The notes under the pieces are model-generated. The model made no database searches, was not told where the DNA came from, and saw nothing but the letters and a program-made list of their open reading frames with translations. 64,000 nucleotides of DNA from Imperialibacter sp965651695. GTDB lineage: Bacteria > Bacteroidota > Bacteroidia > Cytophagales > Cyclobacteriaceae. Location: the NCBI GenBank assembly GCA_965651695.1, contig CBFGTI010000008.1, positions 1 to 64,000 on the forward strand, given 5' to 3'. Of this stretch, positions 1 through 8,892 are shown piece after piece. A program made the position numbers and the translations under genes. Each line of letters opens with the position of its first letter. The first letter of the stretch is position 1.

Positions 1-1166
1 AGCGAACCGAGGCTTACATGGCCTTTGATAATTTCGCCGGTGCGAGGGTCCGACACCGAGGCGCCATACGACCAGCCCCTGGTAGACCGGTGTATCCACT
101 GAATGAGGTTGTAGCGAACGTCCATGGGGTCGGCGCCTTCGGGCAGCACTTTCACCTGGAAGGCGTTTCGGTAACCCGCCGCCTCAAAAGCTTCGTTCCA
201 CCACGAGGCACCTTCGAGCAAAGCAGTGCGGATGGGCTCGGGTGTGCCGGGATCGAGGTAGTAAACTATGGGCTCCAGGGCCTCGCTCACGGCAGCATTG
301 GGGTCCTTTTTTTCCAACCGGTGCCTGTTGATAAATTGTTTTACGATGGGTTCATCGATGGGCGTGGCATAATCCATGTACCGGGTGGCGTAGTAACCAG
401 ACCGCGGGTCGAACTTTCTGGGGCGGTACCGCGAATCGGGCAGCTGTATAAAAGAGTGGTGCATGCGCACGGTAACCGCATCGGGCGAGGGAACTACCGA
501 ACGGATCCATTCGCCGGTGGGGGTGCCGGTAAATGTAACGGTGGCTTCCATTTCGGTATTCTCCGGAAAGTTCTTTGTCATTGGCAGGTAGAGCATTGAG
601 CGGGATTTTTCCAGGGTGTAGGTACCCTGTTTGGTGGCGGTTAGCCTGCGGGCAACGCCGTGCGAGTCGCGAAGCAGAAAGTCGGTAAGGTCTACCAATG
701 CGCTCCAGTCGCTTTCGGCCAGCACCTCAAATCCCCAAATGGCCGATTGCGCAAATGCTTCTTCTACAGACCGGCGCTCGGTTTCGTCGTCACTCACGGC
801 CCGGTAGTCGTAGTTTGGTTGAATGAGCAAAATCCTTGGGCCTGTTCTCACAAACTTCACCACCCTTTCGCCGCCCAGCTGGCCGCGGTCCAGCCCGATG
901 TCGTTGGAACCTACCCCTGCGGGTAGTGAATTCACATACAGAAACTCGGTGTTTAGCTTGTTCACTTCCATGTAGAGCTTTCCCTTTTTTGAGTCCCAGT
1001 AAAAAGGAAAAAAGCCGTCGTACTTCTCCATTTCTTTTGTGAAAGAAGCAATGTCCTTTTCTTTGGCAGTGTCGGTGGAGGTGGAGGCACCATTGCTTAC
1101 AGGGGCTTTGGAGGCGGTGCAGGACAAAAGTGCAGCGACAAATAAAAACAGGTATAGGTTTCTCAT
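1..1166 (-). CDS. Zinc-dependent metalloprotease, DUF5118/DUF5117/DUF4953 family lipoprotein (C-terminus outside window)
   Basis: The first 388 codons of a reverse-strand gene that runs off the left edge. The start is the ATG at 1166; it opens with a lipoprotein signal ending in a lipobox LLSC, so the product is predicted to be exported and lipid-anchored. The visible part covers the regions known as DUF5118 and DUF5117: FFPFYWDSKKGKLY near residue 50, then QPNYDYRAVSDDETERRS, and later the typical FDPRSGYY, EPIVYYLDPGTPEPIR and WWNEAFEAAGY stretches that lead into the peptidase domain. The HExxH zinc site of this family would lie downstream, outside the window, so catalysis is inferred from the family only. 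Its natural substrate is unknown. Family assignment is confident. Confidence 0.9.
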   Translation of the reverse strand, partial: MRNLYLFLFVAALLSCTASKAPVSNGASTSTDTAKEKDIASFTKEMEKYDGFFPFYWDSKKGKLYMEVNKLNTEFLYVNSLPAGVGSNDIGLDRGQLGGERVVKFVRTGPRILLIQPNYDYRAVSDDETERRSVEEAFAQSAIWGFEVLAESDWSALVDLTDFLLRDSHGVARRLTATKQGTYTLEKSRSMLYLPMTKNFPENTEMEATVTFTGTPTGEWIRSVVPSPDAVTVRMHHSFIQLPDSRYRPRKFDPRSGYYATRYMDYATPIDEPIVKQFINRHRLEKKDPNAAVSEALEPIVYYLDPGTPEPIRTALLEGASWWNEAFEAAGYRNAFQVKVLPEGADPMDVRYNLIQWIHRSTRGWSYGASVSDPRTGEIIKGHVSLGS

Positions 1167-1269
1167 TTTGGTTAATTTGTGAGGAATTGCTGCTAAAAAT
1201 ACCGCTAAAATGGTAATTGCATAATTATTAAGTACTTAAATGGCGAAAATCCTTGCTGAAGGAGAAAAG

Positions 1270-1818
1270 ATGTACTTTGTGGCCTTGGTTCCACCAGAGC
1301 CTCTTCGCGACCAGCTGACCGACTTGAAGAGCTATTTCAAAGAAAAGTACGACTCGTCTAAAGCTTTGAATTCTCCGCCGCACATTACCCTGCACATGCC
1401 TTTCAAATGGAAGGAAGAAAAAGAAAACAGACTAGCAGAGGTGCTGGGCAGCTTTTGCCAAACAGCCGGGTCGTTCAACCTTCTACTTAACGGCTTCGGT
1501 GCATTTGCCCCACGGGTTATTTTTATTGAACCGGCTGAAAACCAGGCGCTCAGGGAGATGCAAAAGAACCTGACGAAAGCAATGCGGCTGGGCCTCAACA
1601 TTTATAATGCCGAGTACAAAAACCGCGGCTTTCATCCGCATCTGACGCTGGCTTTCCGCGACCTGAAAAAGCAGCAATTCGTGGAGGCTTGGGAGGAGTT
1701 CCAGGGTCGTTCTTTCGAAGCAGATTTTACCGTTAGCAACATCAGCTTGCTCAAGCACAACGGAAAGTTGTGGGAGATTTTTCGGGATTTTCCTTTTGGG
1801 AAAGCCACCGTCAGCTAG
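1270..1818 (+). CDS. 2'-5' RNA ligase / 2H phosphoesterase superfamily protein
   Basis: A 182-residue protein with the two H-x-T/S motifs that define the 2H phosphoesterase fold: HITLHMPF about 37 residues in and HPHLTLAF in the C-terminal half. Family members hydrolyse or form 2'-5' or cyclic phosphodiester bonds in RNA or nucleotides; the substrate here cannot be told from sequence. The chosen start (MYFVALVPPEP) matches the family's usual beginning and follows GGAGAAAAG; an in-frame ATG 30 bp upstream would add ten poorly conserved residues. It stands alone between a divergent metalloprotease gene and a convergent DUF6702 gene. No signal peptide, so cytoplasmic. Confidence 0.88.
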   Translation: MYFVALVPPEPLRDQLTDLKSYFKEKYDSSKALNSPPHITLHMPFKWKEEKENRLAEVLGSFCQTAGSFNLLLNGFGAFAPRVIFIEPAENQALREMQKNLTKAMRLGLNIYNAEYKNRGFHPHLTLAFRDLKKQQFVEAWEEFQGRSFEADFTVSNISLLKHNGKLWEIFRDFPFGKATVS

Positions 1819-1829
1819 TGCACGCCCCC

Positions 1830-2321
1830 TTAGTCGTACTCAATAGCACCGCTGGCGTTGTCCTGGTAGAGCTTCAATGAGCGGATTTTTCCTTTGTTCT
1901 TGATATGGACCAGGTTCACCTGGTCGTCATATGTTTCGAGCAAAATGGTATTTTTCACTTCAATGGAGTTAACGTTTTTTACCCCTGTTGCTTCAATATA
2001 GCACCACATGGCATCTGCCTCCCTCTCGTGACCGAGGTACGTTAGCTGCACCCGCTGGCCGTTCACATTTATAGCAATATGGTCGGTAATATACTTTTTC
2101 ATCAGGTTGTTAAAGAGGGCTTCATCGGCGGGCTTCGTCACGTCAAGCGCTTCCCACCCCGGAGTTTTTCGCAGGGCAGTTTCCAGGTCGTCGAGAAAAA
2201 TGCGCTGTGAAATCTCCAAAGTCTGCTTTTCGCTGTTCACCTCAATATCACACACGCTCACATGAAACGGATGTGCCAGCCAACCAAAAAATATCAACAA
2301 CAACTGCATCGTCATAACCAT
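1830..2321 (-). CDS. DUF6702 family exported protein
   Basis: About 163 residues, with an N-terminal hydrophobic signal (MQLLLIFFGWLA) followed by HPFHVSVCDIEVN, RIFLDDLETALRK and a C-terminal beta-rich half, the pattern of the Bacteroidota family DUF6702. Its function is not established. The reading frame extends upstream to a TTG near 2369, but the cluster of ATGs around 2309-2321 gives a much better signal peptide, so the start is placed there. It is divergent from the HupE gene, and the roughly 80-bp spacer must hold both promoters. A DUF6702 gene beside a HupE/UreJ gene and an M1 peptidase is a neighbourhood I recall from other Bacteroidota; a shared envelope or metal-related role is inference. 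Confidence 0.75.
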   Translation of the reverse strand: MVMTMQLLLIFFGWLAHPFHVSVCDIEVNSEKQTLEISQRIFLDDLETALRKTPGWEALDVTKPADEALFNNLMKKYITDHIAINVNGQRVQLTYLGHEREADAMWCYIEATGVKNVNSIEVKNTILLETYDDQVNLVHIKNKGKIRSLKLYQDNASGAIEYD

Positions 2322-2332
2322 CAAAACAACAT

Positions 2333-2366
2333 TTGCTGCAAGTTCAAAATTTATGCCGTATACTTG
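2333..2366 (+). promoter_or_regulatory. Putative Bacteroidota-type promoter for hupE-M1 operon
   Basis: TTTG near 2333 and TATACTTG at 2359-2366 approximate the -33/-7 pair (TTTG, about 20 bp, TAnnTTTG) with one mismatch in the -7 box. The predicted transcript would begin about 30 nt before the HupE ATG at 2401. Confidence 0.4.
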
Positions 2367-2400
2367 CAACCTTTTTCATAACAACCTCTTAACCAAAATA

Positions 2401-2988
2401 ATGAGTGAGTTTAACCTGTTTTTCGGTTTGGGAATGGAACATATTCTCGACATCGAAGGTTATGATCATATCCTTTTTGTGGTAGCACTTTGTGCTATTT
2501 ATTCAGCTACAGAATGGAAAAAGGTTTTGATACTGGTGACAGCATTTACTTTGGGCCACTCGTTGACGCTTGCGTTATCCACCCTGAATATCTTGAACAT
2601 CGACTCCGGTATTATCGAGTTTCTCATACCGGTTACCATATTTATAACCGCTGCTGCCAATCTGGCGAAACTGGACGGCGCATCGAAAGAAGAAACTGCT
2701 GTTAACCTGAACTATTGGTTTGCAGCCTTTTTTGGCCTTATCCACGGCCTGGGCTTTTCAAACTACCTCAAGAGCCTGCTGGGTAAGGATACCTCCATAG
2801 TGACGCAGCTACTTGCCTTTAACATTGGTTTGGAGGTAGGGCAGGTCATCATTGTAGCAGTACTAATGGCAGCCTCTTTTTTGCTGGTTTCCAAAGGTGT
2901 AGCAAAAAAAAGAGACTGGATAATGGTAATCTCGTCGGCAGTAGCAGGAATTGCATTAACCCTCATTATAGACAATAGATTTTGGTAA
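2401..2988 (+). CDS. HupE/UreJ family membrane protein
   Basis: A 195-residue polytopic membrane protein with about six hydrophobic segments. The N-terminal GMEHILDIEGYDHILFV and the central FFGLIHGLGFSNYL, with His residues inside membrane helices, are hallmarks of HupE/UreJ. Some characterised relatives are nickel or cobalt permeases, but many Bacteroidota members stand apart from hydrogenase or urease genes, as here, so the substrate is unknown. The start at 2401 is chosen over an in-frame ATG at 2353 because the family begins with the glycine-rich GMEH segment and the upstream codons overlap the promoter. Its stop lies 3 bp before the first M1 peptidase, so the two are almost certainly co-transcribed. 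Confidence 0.85.
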   Translation: MSEFNLFFGLGMEHILDIEGYDHILFVVALCAIYSATEWKKVLILVTAFTLGHSLTLALSTLNILNIDSGIIEFLIPVTIFITAAANLAKLDGASKEETAVNLNYWFAAFFGLIHGLGFSNYLKSLLGKDTSIVTQLLAFNIGLEVGQVIIVAVLMAASFLLVSKGVAKKRDWIMVISSAVAGIALTLIIDNRFW

Positions 2989-2991
2989 ACA

Positions 2992-5223
2992 ATGAAGTAC
3001 ATTAAGAGTATAATCCTATTAGCGACGGTCCTCTGCCTCGGCCATTTTGTACAGGCCCAGGGAGAATGGAATCAGAAATTTGAGCAGCTCGGAACCATGC
3101 TTCCGACCCCCAATACTTACCGCACGGCATCGGGCGCCCCGGGCAAAGACTATTGGCAGCAAAGGGCAGACTACGACATTGCCGTTGAGCTCAACGACAA
3201 CAATCAAAGTATCAACGGCACAGAAACGATTACATACCACAACATGTCGCCCGACAGGTTAGGCTATTTGTGGGTGCAGCTCGACCAGAACATGCGCGCC
3301 AAAGATTCGAATACCCCGTTGGTTACACCTACCGCCATGGAAGATTCGCTTTCGGGCAAGTCTTTGCAGGGTATGATTTCGGATTTCGATTACGACGGCG
3401 GCTTTAAAATTAAGCATGTAAAAGATGCCGGCGATAAGGACTTGAAATACACTATCAATAAGACCATGATGCGGGTTGACTTGCCCAAACCCCTGCAGCC
3501 CGGGGAGAAAGTATCTTTCAAAATTGCATGGTCGTACACTATCAACGACCGTATGCTGGATGGAGGCCGGTCGGGTTATGAGTTTTTCCCGAAGGATGGT
3601 AACTATGTATATACCATTGCTCAATTCTATCCCCGCATGGCGGTTTACGATGACATCAACGGCTGGCAAAACAAACAGTTTCTTGGCAGAGGCGAGTTTA
3701 CGCTGCCTTTTGGCAACTTTACCATGAGCATTACTGTGCCGGCCGATCATATTTTAGCCGGCACCGGCATCCTGATGAACCCCAACGAGGTGCTTACGCC
3801 TGAGCAGCTGCAGCGATTCGAAACCGCAAAAAAGACATTTGACAAGCCGGTGATCATTGTTACACAAAAGGAAGCAGAGAAGGCGGAAAAATCGAAGAGC
3901 AGCGCAAAAAAGACCTGGAAGTTTAAAGCAGATGATGTGCGCGATGTTGCTTTTGCTACCTCCCGCAAATTTATATGGGATGCCATGGCCGTTGACCTGA
4001 ACGGGAAAACACCGCTGGCAATGAGCTACTACCCCAAGGAAGGCAACCCGCTGTGGGAAAGGGAGTCGACCAAAGCCGTAAAAAACACACTCATTACCTA
4101 CTCAAAGCATACCATCGACTATCCCTATCCGGTGGCAATTTCGGTTCATGCGGCCTCTATTGGTATGGAATACCCCATGATATGCTTCAACTTTGGCCGG
4201 CCCGATCCGGATGGCCGGTACACAGACCAGCTAAAGTGGGGCATGATTGGCGTAATTGTGCATGAAGTTGGCCACAACTTCTTCCCGATGATCATCAACT
4301 CCGACGAGCGCCAGTGGACATGGATGGACGAAGGGCTTAATACCTTTGTGCAATCGCTCACACATAAGGAGCATTATCCCGACATGCCGCTTCGTCGTGG
4401 CACGGCCGAGAGCATTGTAGATTATATGAAAGGCGACAAAGAAGGCATACGGCCGATAATGACCAACTCTGAGCAGATACTTCAGTTTGGAAACAATGCC
4501 TACGCCAAACCAGCAGCGGCATTGAGCATCTTAAGGGAAACCATCATGGGCCCTGAGCTTTTTGACTATGCATTTAAGGAATACGCTCAGCGCTGGGCAT
4601 TCAAGCATCCCTCGCCGGCCGATTTTTTCCGCACCATGGAAGACGCTTCGGCCGTAGACCTAGACTGGTTCTGGAGAGGCTGGTTTTATACCACCGACCA
4701 CGTAGATGTGTCGGTTGAAAACGTGAAATGGTACCGCATGGCGAGCAACCAGAAAGGCTTCGAAAACGAGGTAACAGCCAGCACCTCAAAAGACCTGGGC
4801 GGAAGCAACGGAACAACTCCGGCGACTAGTTTTGCGGAGGCAGCCGAAACATTTGTATTTGCGAACACTTCAGACAAAGCCTACAGGGAGTTTCAGAATA
4901 AAGTGAACGACGACGCCATCAGGCAGAAACACGCCAATACCAATTTCTACGAAGTAACACTCAAAAACGTGGGTGGACTGGTAACACCACTATTGATAGA
5001 GTGGACCTATGCCGACGGAACTAAGGAAGTTGAGTATATCCCTGCTGAAATCTGGAGGCACAATGAAAATGAGGTGACGAAGGTTTTTGCTAAGGACAAA
5101 GAGGTGGTGAACATCCAGTTCGACCCCAACAAGGAAACAGCAGATGTGGAGGCCGAAAACAATTTCTTCCCCCGAAGAGATGTAAACAGCCGTTTTGATC
5201 AGTTTAAACAAAAGAAAAACTAA
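2992..5223 (+). CDS. M1 family metallopeptidase (first of tandem pair)
   Basis: A 743-residue exported zinc aminopeptidase-like protein. A Sec signal (ILLATVLCLGHFVQAQ) is followed by a beta-sandwich N-domain and the gluzincin catalytic site HEVGH at residues 424-428, with the third zinc ligand Glu in MDEGLNTF 19 residues later, i.e. HExxH-x18-E as in M1 peptidases. The GMEYP segment just upstream matches the GxMEN-type substrate-binding motif of M1. It ends without a type IX sorting tail, so it is probably periplasmic. It sits 3 bp after the HupE gene and is followed by a stem-loop terminator and a close paralogue. Which peptides it cleaves is unknown. Confidence 0.92.
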   Translation: MKYIKSIILLATVLCLGHFVQAQGEWNQKFEQLGTMLPTPNTYRTASGAPGKDYWQQRADYDIAVELNDNNQSINGTETITYHNMSPDRLGYLWVQLDQNMRAKDSNTPLVTPTAMEDSLSGKSLQGMISDFDYDGGFKIKHVKDAGDKDLKYTINKTMMRVDLPKPLQPGEKVSFKIAWSYTINDRMLDGGRSGYEFFPKDGNYVYTIAQFYPRMAVYDDINGWQNKQFLGRGEFTLPFGNFTMSITVPADHILAGTGILMNPNEVLTPEQLQRFETAKKTFDKPVIIVTQKEAEKAEKSKSSAKKTWKFKADDVRDVAFATSRKFIWDAMAVDLNGKTPLAMSYYPKEGNPLWERESTKAVKNTLITYSKHTIDYPYPVAISVHAASIGMEYPMICFNFGRPDPDGRYTDQLKWGMIGVIVHEVGHNFFPMIINSDERQWTWMDEGLNTFVQSLTHKEHYPDMPLRRGTAESIVDYMKGDKEGIRPIMTNSEQILQFGNNAYAKPAAALSILRETIMGPELFDYAFKEYAQRWAFKHPSPADFFRTMEDASAVDLDWFWRGWFYTTDHVDVSVENVKWYRMASNQKGFENEVTASTSKDLGGSNGTTPATSFAEAAETFVFANTSDKAYREFQNKVNDDAIRQKHANTNFYEVTLKNVGGLVTPLLIEWTYADGTKEVEYIPAEIWRHNENEVTKVFAKDKEVVNIQFDPNKETADVEAENNFFPRRDVNSRFDQFKQKKN

Positions 5224-5259
5224 GAACAGCAGATAAGGCGTTCTAAATCAACCGTATGA

Positions 5260-5306
5260 AAAATTTGAGCCGTGCCGGACTTTTGTGTAGGCGCGGCTCA
5301 AATTTT
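5260..5306 (+). terminator. Stem-loop terminator after first M1 gene
   Basis: A perfect 13-bp inverted repeat (AAAATTTGAGCCG at 5260-5272 with CGGCTCAAATTTT at 5294-5306) separated by 21 nt. The A/T-rich stem base supplies the U-rich 3' side. It lies between the two M1 paralogues and separates their transcription. Confidence 0.75.
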
Positions 5307-5328
5307 AGCAGTCACTAAAAAATCACCC

Positions 5329-5358
5329 TTTTTAACTCAGTGGCGTCCGGTATATTTG
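5329..5358 (+). promoter_or_regulatory. Promoter of second M1 peptidase gene
   Basis: A perfect -7 box TATATTTG at 5351-5358 with a T-rich -33 region near 5329. The predicted start of transcription is about 14 nt before the ATG at 5378. Together with the upstream terminator this shows that the second M1 gene is transcribed independently of the first. Confidence 0.7.
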
Positions 5359-5377
5359 CAGGTTTAAAATTAACCCG

Positions 5378-7606
5378 ATGAGAAGAAATTTAATTGCCGG
5401 CTTTGCTTTAGCCGGCTTACTAGTAGCTGGTGCCAACGTGTTTGCCCAGGGCCAGTGGCAGCAAAAGTTTGAGCAAATGGGCACCACACTTCCTACAGCC
5501 AACACTTACAGGACCGCATCTGGCGCTCCCGGCAAAGACTATTGGCAGCAGAAAGCCGATTACGATATTGCTGTTACGCTTAACGACGACAAGCAGTCAA
5601 TATCAGGGGAGGAAACAATCACCTACCACAACTTTTCTCCTGACCGGCTAACCTACCTGTGGGTGCAGCTCGATCAGAACCTGTTTGATAAAAACTCTGC
5701 GACAAAGCAGGTGGCGGCATCAACCATGCCCGATACGATCTCCGGCAAATCGCTGCAGCAGACCATTACCCGCGACCAGGACTTTGATGGCGGCTTCAAA
5801 ATCGGCTACGTAAAATCGGCCGATGGCAAAGACCTGAAATACACAATTAACAAAACGATGATGCGGGTCGACCTTCCGCAGGCGCTTAATTCTGGAGAAA
5901 GGGTTTCCTTTAGGATAGCCTGGCGGTACAACATAAACGACCGCATGAGCCTGGGTGGCCGCTCCGGGTATGAATATTTTCCGGGCGACGACAACTATCT
6001 CTACACTATTGCCCAGTGGTTTCCGCGGATGGCCGTTTACGACGACGTGAACGGATGGCAAAACAAGCAGTTTTTAGGTGCAGGCGAGTTTGCGCTGCCG
6101 TTTGGCGACTATAAAGTGAAGATAACCGTGCCTGCCGACCACGTGGTAGCGGCCACTGGCGTGTTGCAAAACCCGGGCGAAGTACTAACACCCGAACAGC
6201 AGAATCGGCTGGATGCGGCCCGCACAAGCTTCGACAAGCCGGTGATTATTATTACAGAAGCTGAGGCCGTAAAAAACGAAAAGTCGAGAGCGAAATCAAC
6301 CAAAACCTGGGTGTTTCATGCCGAGCAGGTCCGCGACTTCGCTTTTGTTTCTTCGCGCAAATTTATCTGGGACGCCCAAGCTGTAAAAATTAACGACAAA
6401 ACTCCGCTGGCGATGAGCCTTTACCCTAAAGAAGGAAATCCACTGTGGGAAAAGGAGTCGACCAAAGCCGTGGTAAACACCCTAAAAACCTACTCAAAAT
6501 ATACCATCGACTATCCATATCCTGTAGCCCAATCGATTCACACGGCATCTATCGGCATGGAATACCCGATGATCTGCTTCAACTACGGGCGGCCCAACCC
6601 CAACGGTTCATACTCACGGGCTATACTTGAAGGAATGGTTGGCGTAATAGTGCACGAGGTGGGGCACAACTACTTCCCGATGATCATCAACAACGATGAG
6701 CGGCAGTGGGCATGGATGGATGAGGGTATTAATACCTTCCTCGAGCACCAAACCATTGTTGAAAACTACCCGGACTTTGATACTACCTGGGGCACCCCGC
6801 AGGGCGTAACAAGGTACATGAAAGGAGAAAAAAGCCAGCTCCGCCCAATCATGACCAACCCCGAACAGGGCAAATCGCTCGGTTACGAAGCTTACGGCAA
6901 GCCCTCGGCCGGTCTGGTGTTGCTTCGCGAAACAATAATGGGACCTGAGCTCTTCGACAAAGCATTTAAAGAATACGCCGAGCGGTGGGCGTTTAAGCAC
7001 CCGTCGCCGGCCGATTTCTTCCGTACAATGGAAGATGCTTCAGCCGTCGACCTCGATTGGTTCTGGAAGGGCTGGTTTTATAGCGTTGATGCCTGCGACA
7101 TTGCGGTAGACAACGTGCAGTGGTACCGGATGAAAGTGGATGAGAAAGGTTTTGAAAACCAGATTGCAGCCAGTGTGTCTAACGATCTGGGTAGCGGTGG
7201 CGCTATGGAAAACGGACTATCGGCTCCCAAGCCGTTTAAATATTCGAACACCGGAAATGGCGAATATGGCGAGTTTAAGGCCCGGGTGGACGATAAAGCC
7301 ATCCAGAAGAAAAATGCCGACAGAAACTTTTACGAGGTAACGCTTAAAAACGAAGGCGGCCTGGTGATGCCGGTAATTATCGAATGGACTTTTGCAGATG
7401 GCACGAAAGAGATTGAACGGCTGCCCGCGGAAATTTGGAGACTGAACGAGAATGTGGTGACCAAAGTTTTCGCGAAAGATAAGCAGGTAGTAAGCCTGAA
7501 GCTAGACCCTATGCAAGAGCTGCCCGACGTGGACGAACAAAACGACGTGTACCCGCAGGTAGACGCGCAGTCGAGGTTCGAAAGGTTTAAAAACGGCACG
7601 AACTAA
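5378..7606 (+). CDS. M1 family metallopeptidase (second of tandem pair)
   Basis: A 742-residue paralogue of the preceding gene, alignable over its whole length (both begin, after the signal peptide, with a QGxW.QKFEQ segment and share NTYRTASGAPGKDYWQQ). The signal peptide is MRRNLIAGFALAGLLVAG...FAQ. HEVGH starts at residue 426 and MDEGINTF carries the downstream Glu, so the zinc site is intact. The two copies differ most in the C-terminal 130 residues and around the substrate-side loops after MDEG, which suggests an old duplication with diverging specificity rather than a recent one. It has its own promoter and a terminator downstream, where it meets a convergent gene. Confidence 0.92.
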   Translation: MRRNLIAGFALAGLLVAGANVFAQGQWQQKFEQMGTTLPTANTYRTASGAPGKDYWQQKADYDIAVTLNDDKQSISGEETITYHNFSPDRLTYLWVQLDQNLFDKNSATKQVAASTMPDTISGKSLQQTITRDQDFDGGFKIGYVKSADGKDLKYTINKTMMRVDLPQALNSGERVSFRIAWRYNINDRMSLGGRSGYEYFPGDDNYLYTIAQWFPRMAVYDDVNGWQNKQFLGAGEFALPFGDYKVKITVPADHVVAATGVLQNPGEVLTPEQQNRLDAARTSFDKPVIIITEAEAVKNEKSRAKSTKTWVFHAEQVRDFAFVSSRKFIWDAQAVKINDKTPLAMSLYPKEGNPLWEKESTKAVVNTLKTYSKYTIDYPYPVAQSIHTASIGMEYPMICFNYGRPNPNGSYSRAILEGMVGVIVHEVGHNYFPMIINNDERQWAWMDEGINTFLEHQTIVENYPDFDTTWGTPQGVTRYMKGEKSQLRPIMTNPEQGKSLGYEAYGKPSAGLVLLRETIMGPELFDKAFKEYAERWAFKHPSPADFFRTMEDASAVDLDWFWKGWFYSVDACDIAVDNVQWYRMKVDEKGFENQIAASVSNDLGSGGAMENGLSAPKPFKYSNTGNGEYGEFKARVDDKAIQKKNADRNFYEVTLKNEGGLVMPVIIEWTFADGTKEIERLPAEIWRLNENVVTKVFAKDKQVVSLKLDPMQELPDVDEQNDVYPQVDAQSRFERFKNGTN

Positions 7607-7619
7607 TTAATAAAGCAAT

Positions 7620-7657
7620 GCGGGATAAGGTGCACATAGGCTGCTACTTTATCCCGC
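7620..7657. terminator. Terminator between convergent genes
   Basis: GCGGGATAA at 7620-7628 pairs with TTATCCCGC at 7649-7657 (9 bp, loop 20 nt) and is followed by TTT on the plus strand. It lies between the second M1 gene and the convergent gene ending at 7679. Confidence 0.65.
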
Positions 7658-7678
7658 TTTCATTCCCGGGCCGGTCCC

Positions 7679-8809
7679 TCACCGGATTTTCAATTCATCT
7701 TTAAAGTTGTTGATGTAGTTTGTAAGCGCTTCATCCACTGTTTCGTCGGCATCCCATTTGGTGCCAAGGTAAATGTCGCCCGTGGCAAGGTGCTTCACAT
7801 AAAACTTGTAAACCGGAGCGCTTACCGGTATAGTCCTCAGCACCGTTTTGCCGTCTTTCACCTTCATGGTAATGTAGTCGGTTTCGGTCCGATCAACCTC
7901 GTAGTTCAGCAGTTCTCTTATAGTATAGCCAGTGGTGTGCAGGTTGAGCAGCACATATTGAAATCCCTGCTGGTATAGTTTTTTTTCATCGCCGTCAAAA
8001 GCTACCATCTCGTACGAAAAAGGGTAATTTTTCAGCGTGCTTTCAAGTACGTTGTTGGCCCTGGCTACACCAGCGTTATATTTTTCAACTTCCTTTTCAA
8101 CATTATTGTTTACCACGCCGCCGGGTCTGTCGGCTGGTACTTCTACTTTCGTATACATGGGCACCGCCAGCTTATCTATTTTTAAGTCTACAGCAAACGA
8201 GGGAAACCGGCGGCTTTTGATGATATCCACATCAGAGAAAAATTCCGGTGTTTCGGTTATAAGAAAGTTTTTTTGCTCTTGTTTCGATCTGTATACTGCC
8301 CTGCCAAGGTTTTTTACCACCTTTTCCTGGTCTTTATCCTGGTCTTTCCAGGCTGGTTGGCCGTGACTCATAAACGACTTGCCGCCATTGTACGGCGTAA
8401 TGACCACCACCACACGCTCGCTTTCTTTTCCGGCTATTTTAAGATTTACCTTGCTCAGCAGGATCAGGTTTTTTATCTGGCGGCTGTTGAGAAATTCACT
8501 GAACGCTTCGGTAGCGTCTACACCGGCCATCACGTCTTCCATGTTCAGGTACATCACAGCATCGATGCCCATTTTGCGGAATTCGCGGTGCATTTCAGCA
8601 GAAAAAGCTTTCCAGTCGCCTCTTTCGGCCATCCGGGAGCTACGGGGCGGCACGCTTACAAGTACGGCCGAGCGGCTTGCCAGCAGGTCGGCGGGCAGCT
8701 CATTTACATACTCAAGAAAGCGAAAGCCCACAATGTTGATGTCCTCTTCCTGGGCCCTGGCCAGATCGATAGTAAAAACACTCAAGGCAAAAATTATCAG
8801 ATATTTCAT
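7679..8809 (-). CDS. Exported protein of unknown function
   Basis: About 376 residues beginning with a Sec signal (MKYLIIFALSVFTIDLARAQ); the in-frame ATG five codons upstream is possible but gives a worse signal. I do not recognise the family. Visible features are a Ser/Arg-rich segment SVPPRSSRMAERGDWKAFS near residue 50, a Rossmann-like stretch (EFLNSRQIKNLILLSKVNL, then VVVVITPYNGG), a charged central region rich in Lys, Gln and Glu, and a C-terminal part with GTKWDADETVDEALTNYI. It has no lipobox and no type IX sorting tail, so a periplasmic location is inferred. It is divergent from the M28 peptidase gene. Probably a conserved Bacteroidota hypothetical. Confidence 0.7.
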   Translation of the reverse strand: MKYLIIFALSVFTIDLARAQEEDINIVGFRFLEYVNELPADLLASRSAVLVSVPPRSSRMAERGDWKAFSAEMHREFRKMGIDAVMYLNMEDVMAGVDATEAFSEFLNSRQIKNLILLSKVNLKIAGKESERVVVVITPYNGGKSFMSHGQPAWKDQDKDQEKVVKNLGRAVYRSKQEQKNFLITETPEFFSDVDIIKSRRFPSFAVDLKIDKLAVPMYTKVEVPADRPGGVVNNNVEKEVEKYNAGVARANNVLESTLKNYPFSYEMVAFDGDEKKLYQQGFQYVLLNLHTTGYTIRELLNYEVDRTETDYITMKVKDGKTVLRTIPVSAPVYKFYVKHLATGDIYLGTKWDADETVDEALTNYINNFKDELKIR

Positions 8810-8892
8810 AAGGGAATATTTCAACCGACTTGTGATATTGAATGCGATAAGTTTCTATAATTACCACAGAAATGCAAGATGACCCCAAAAAG

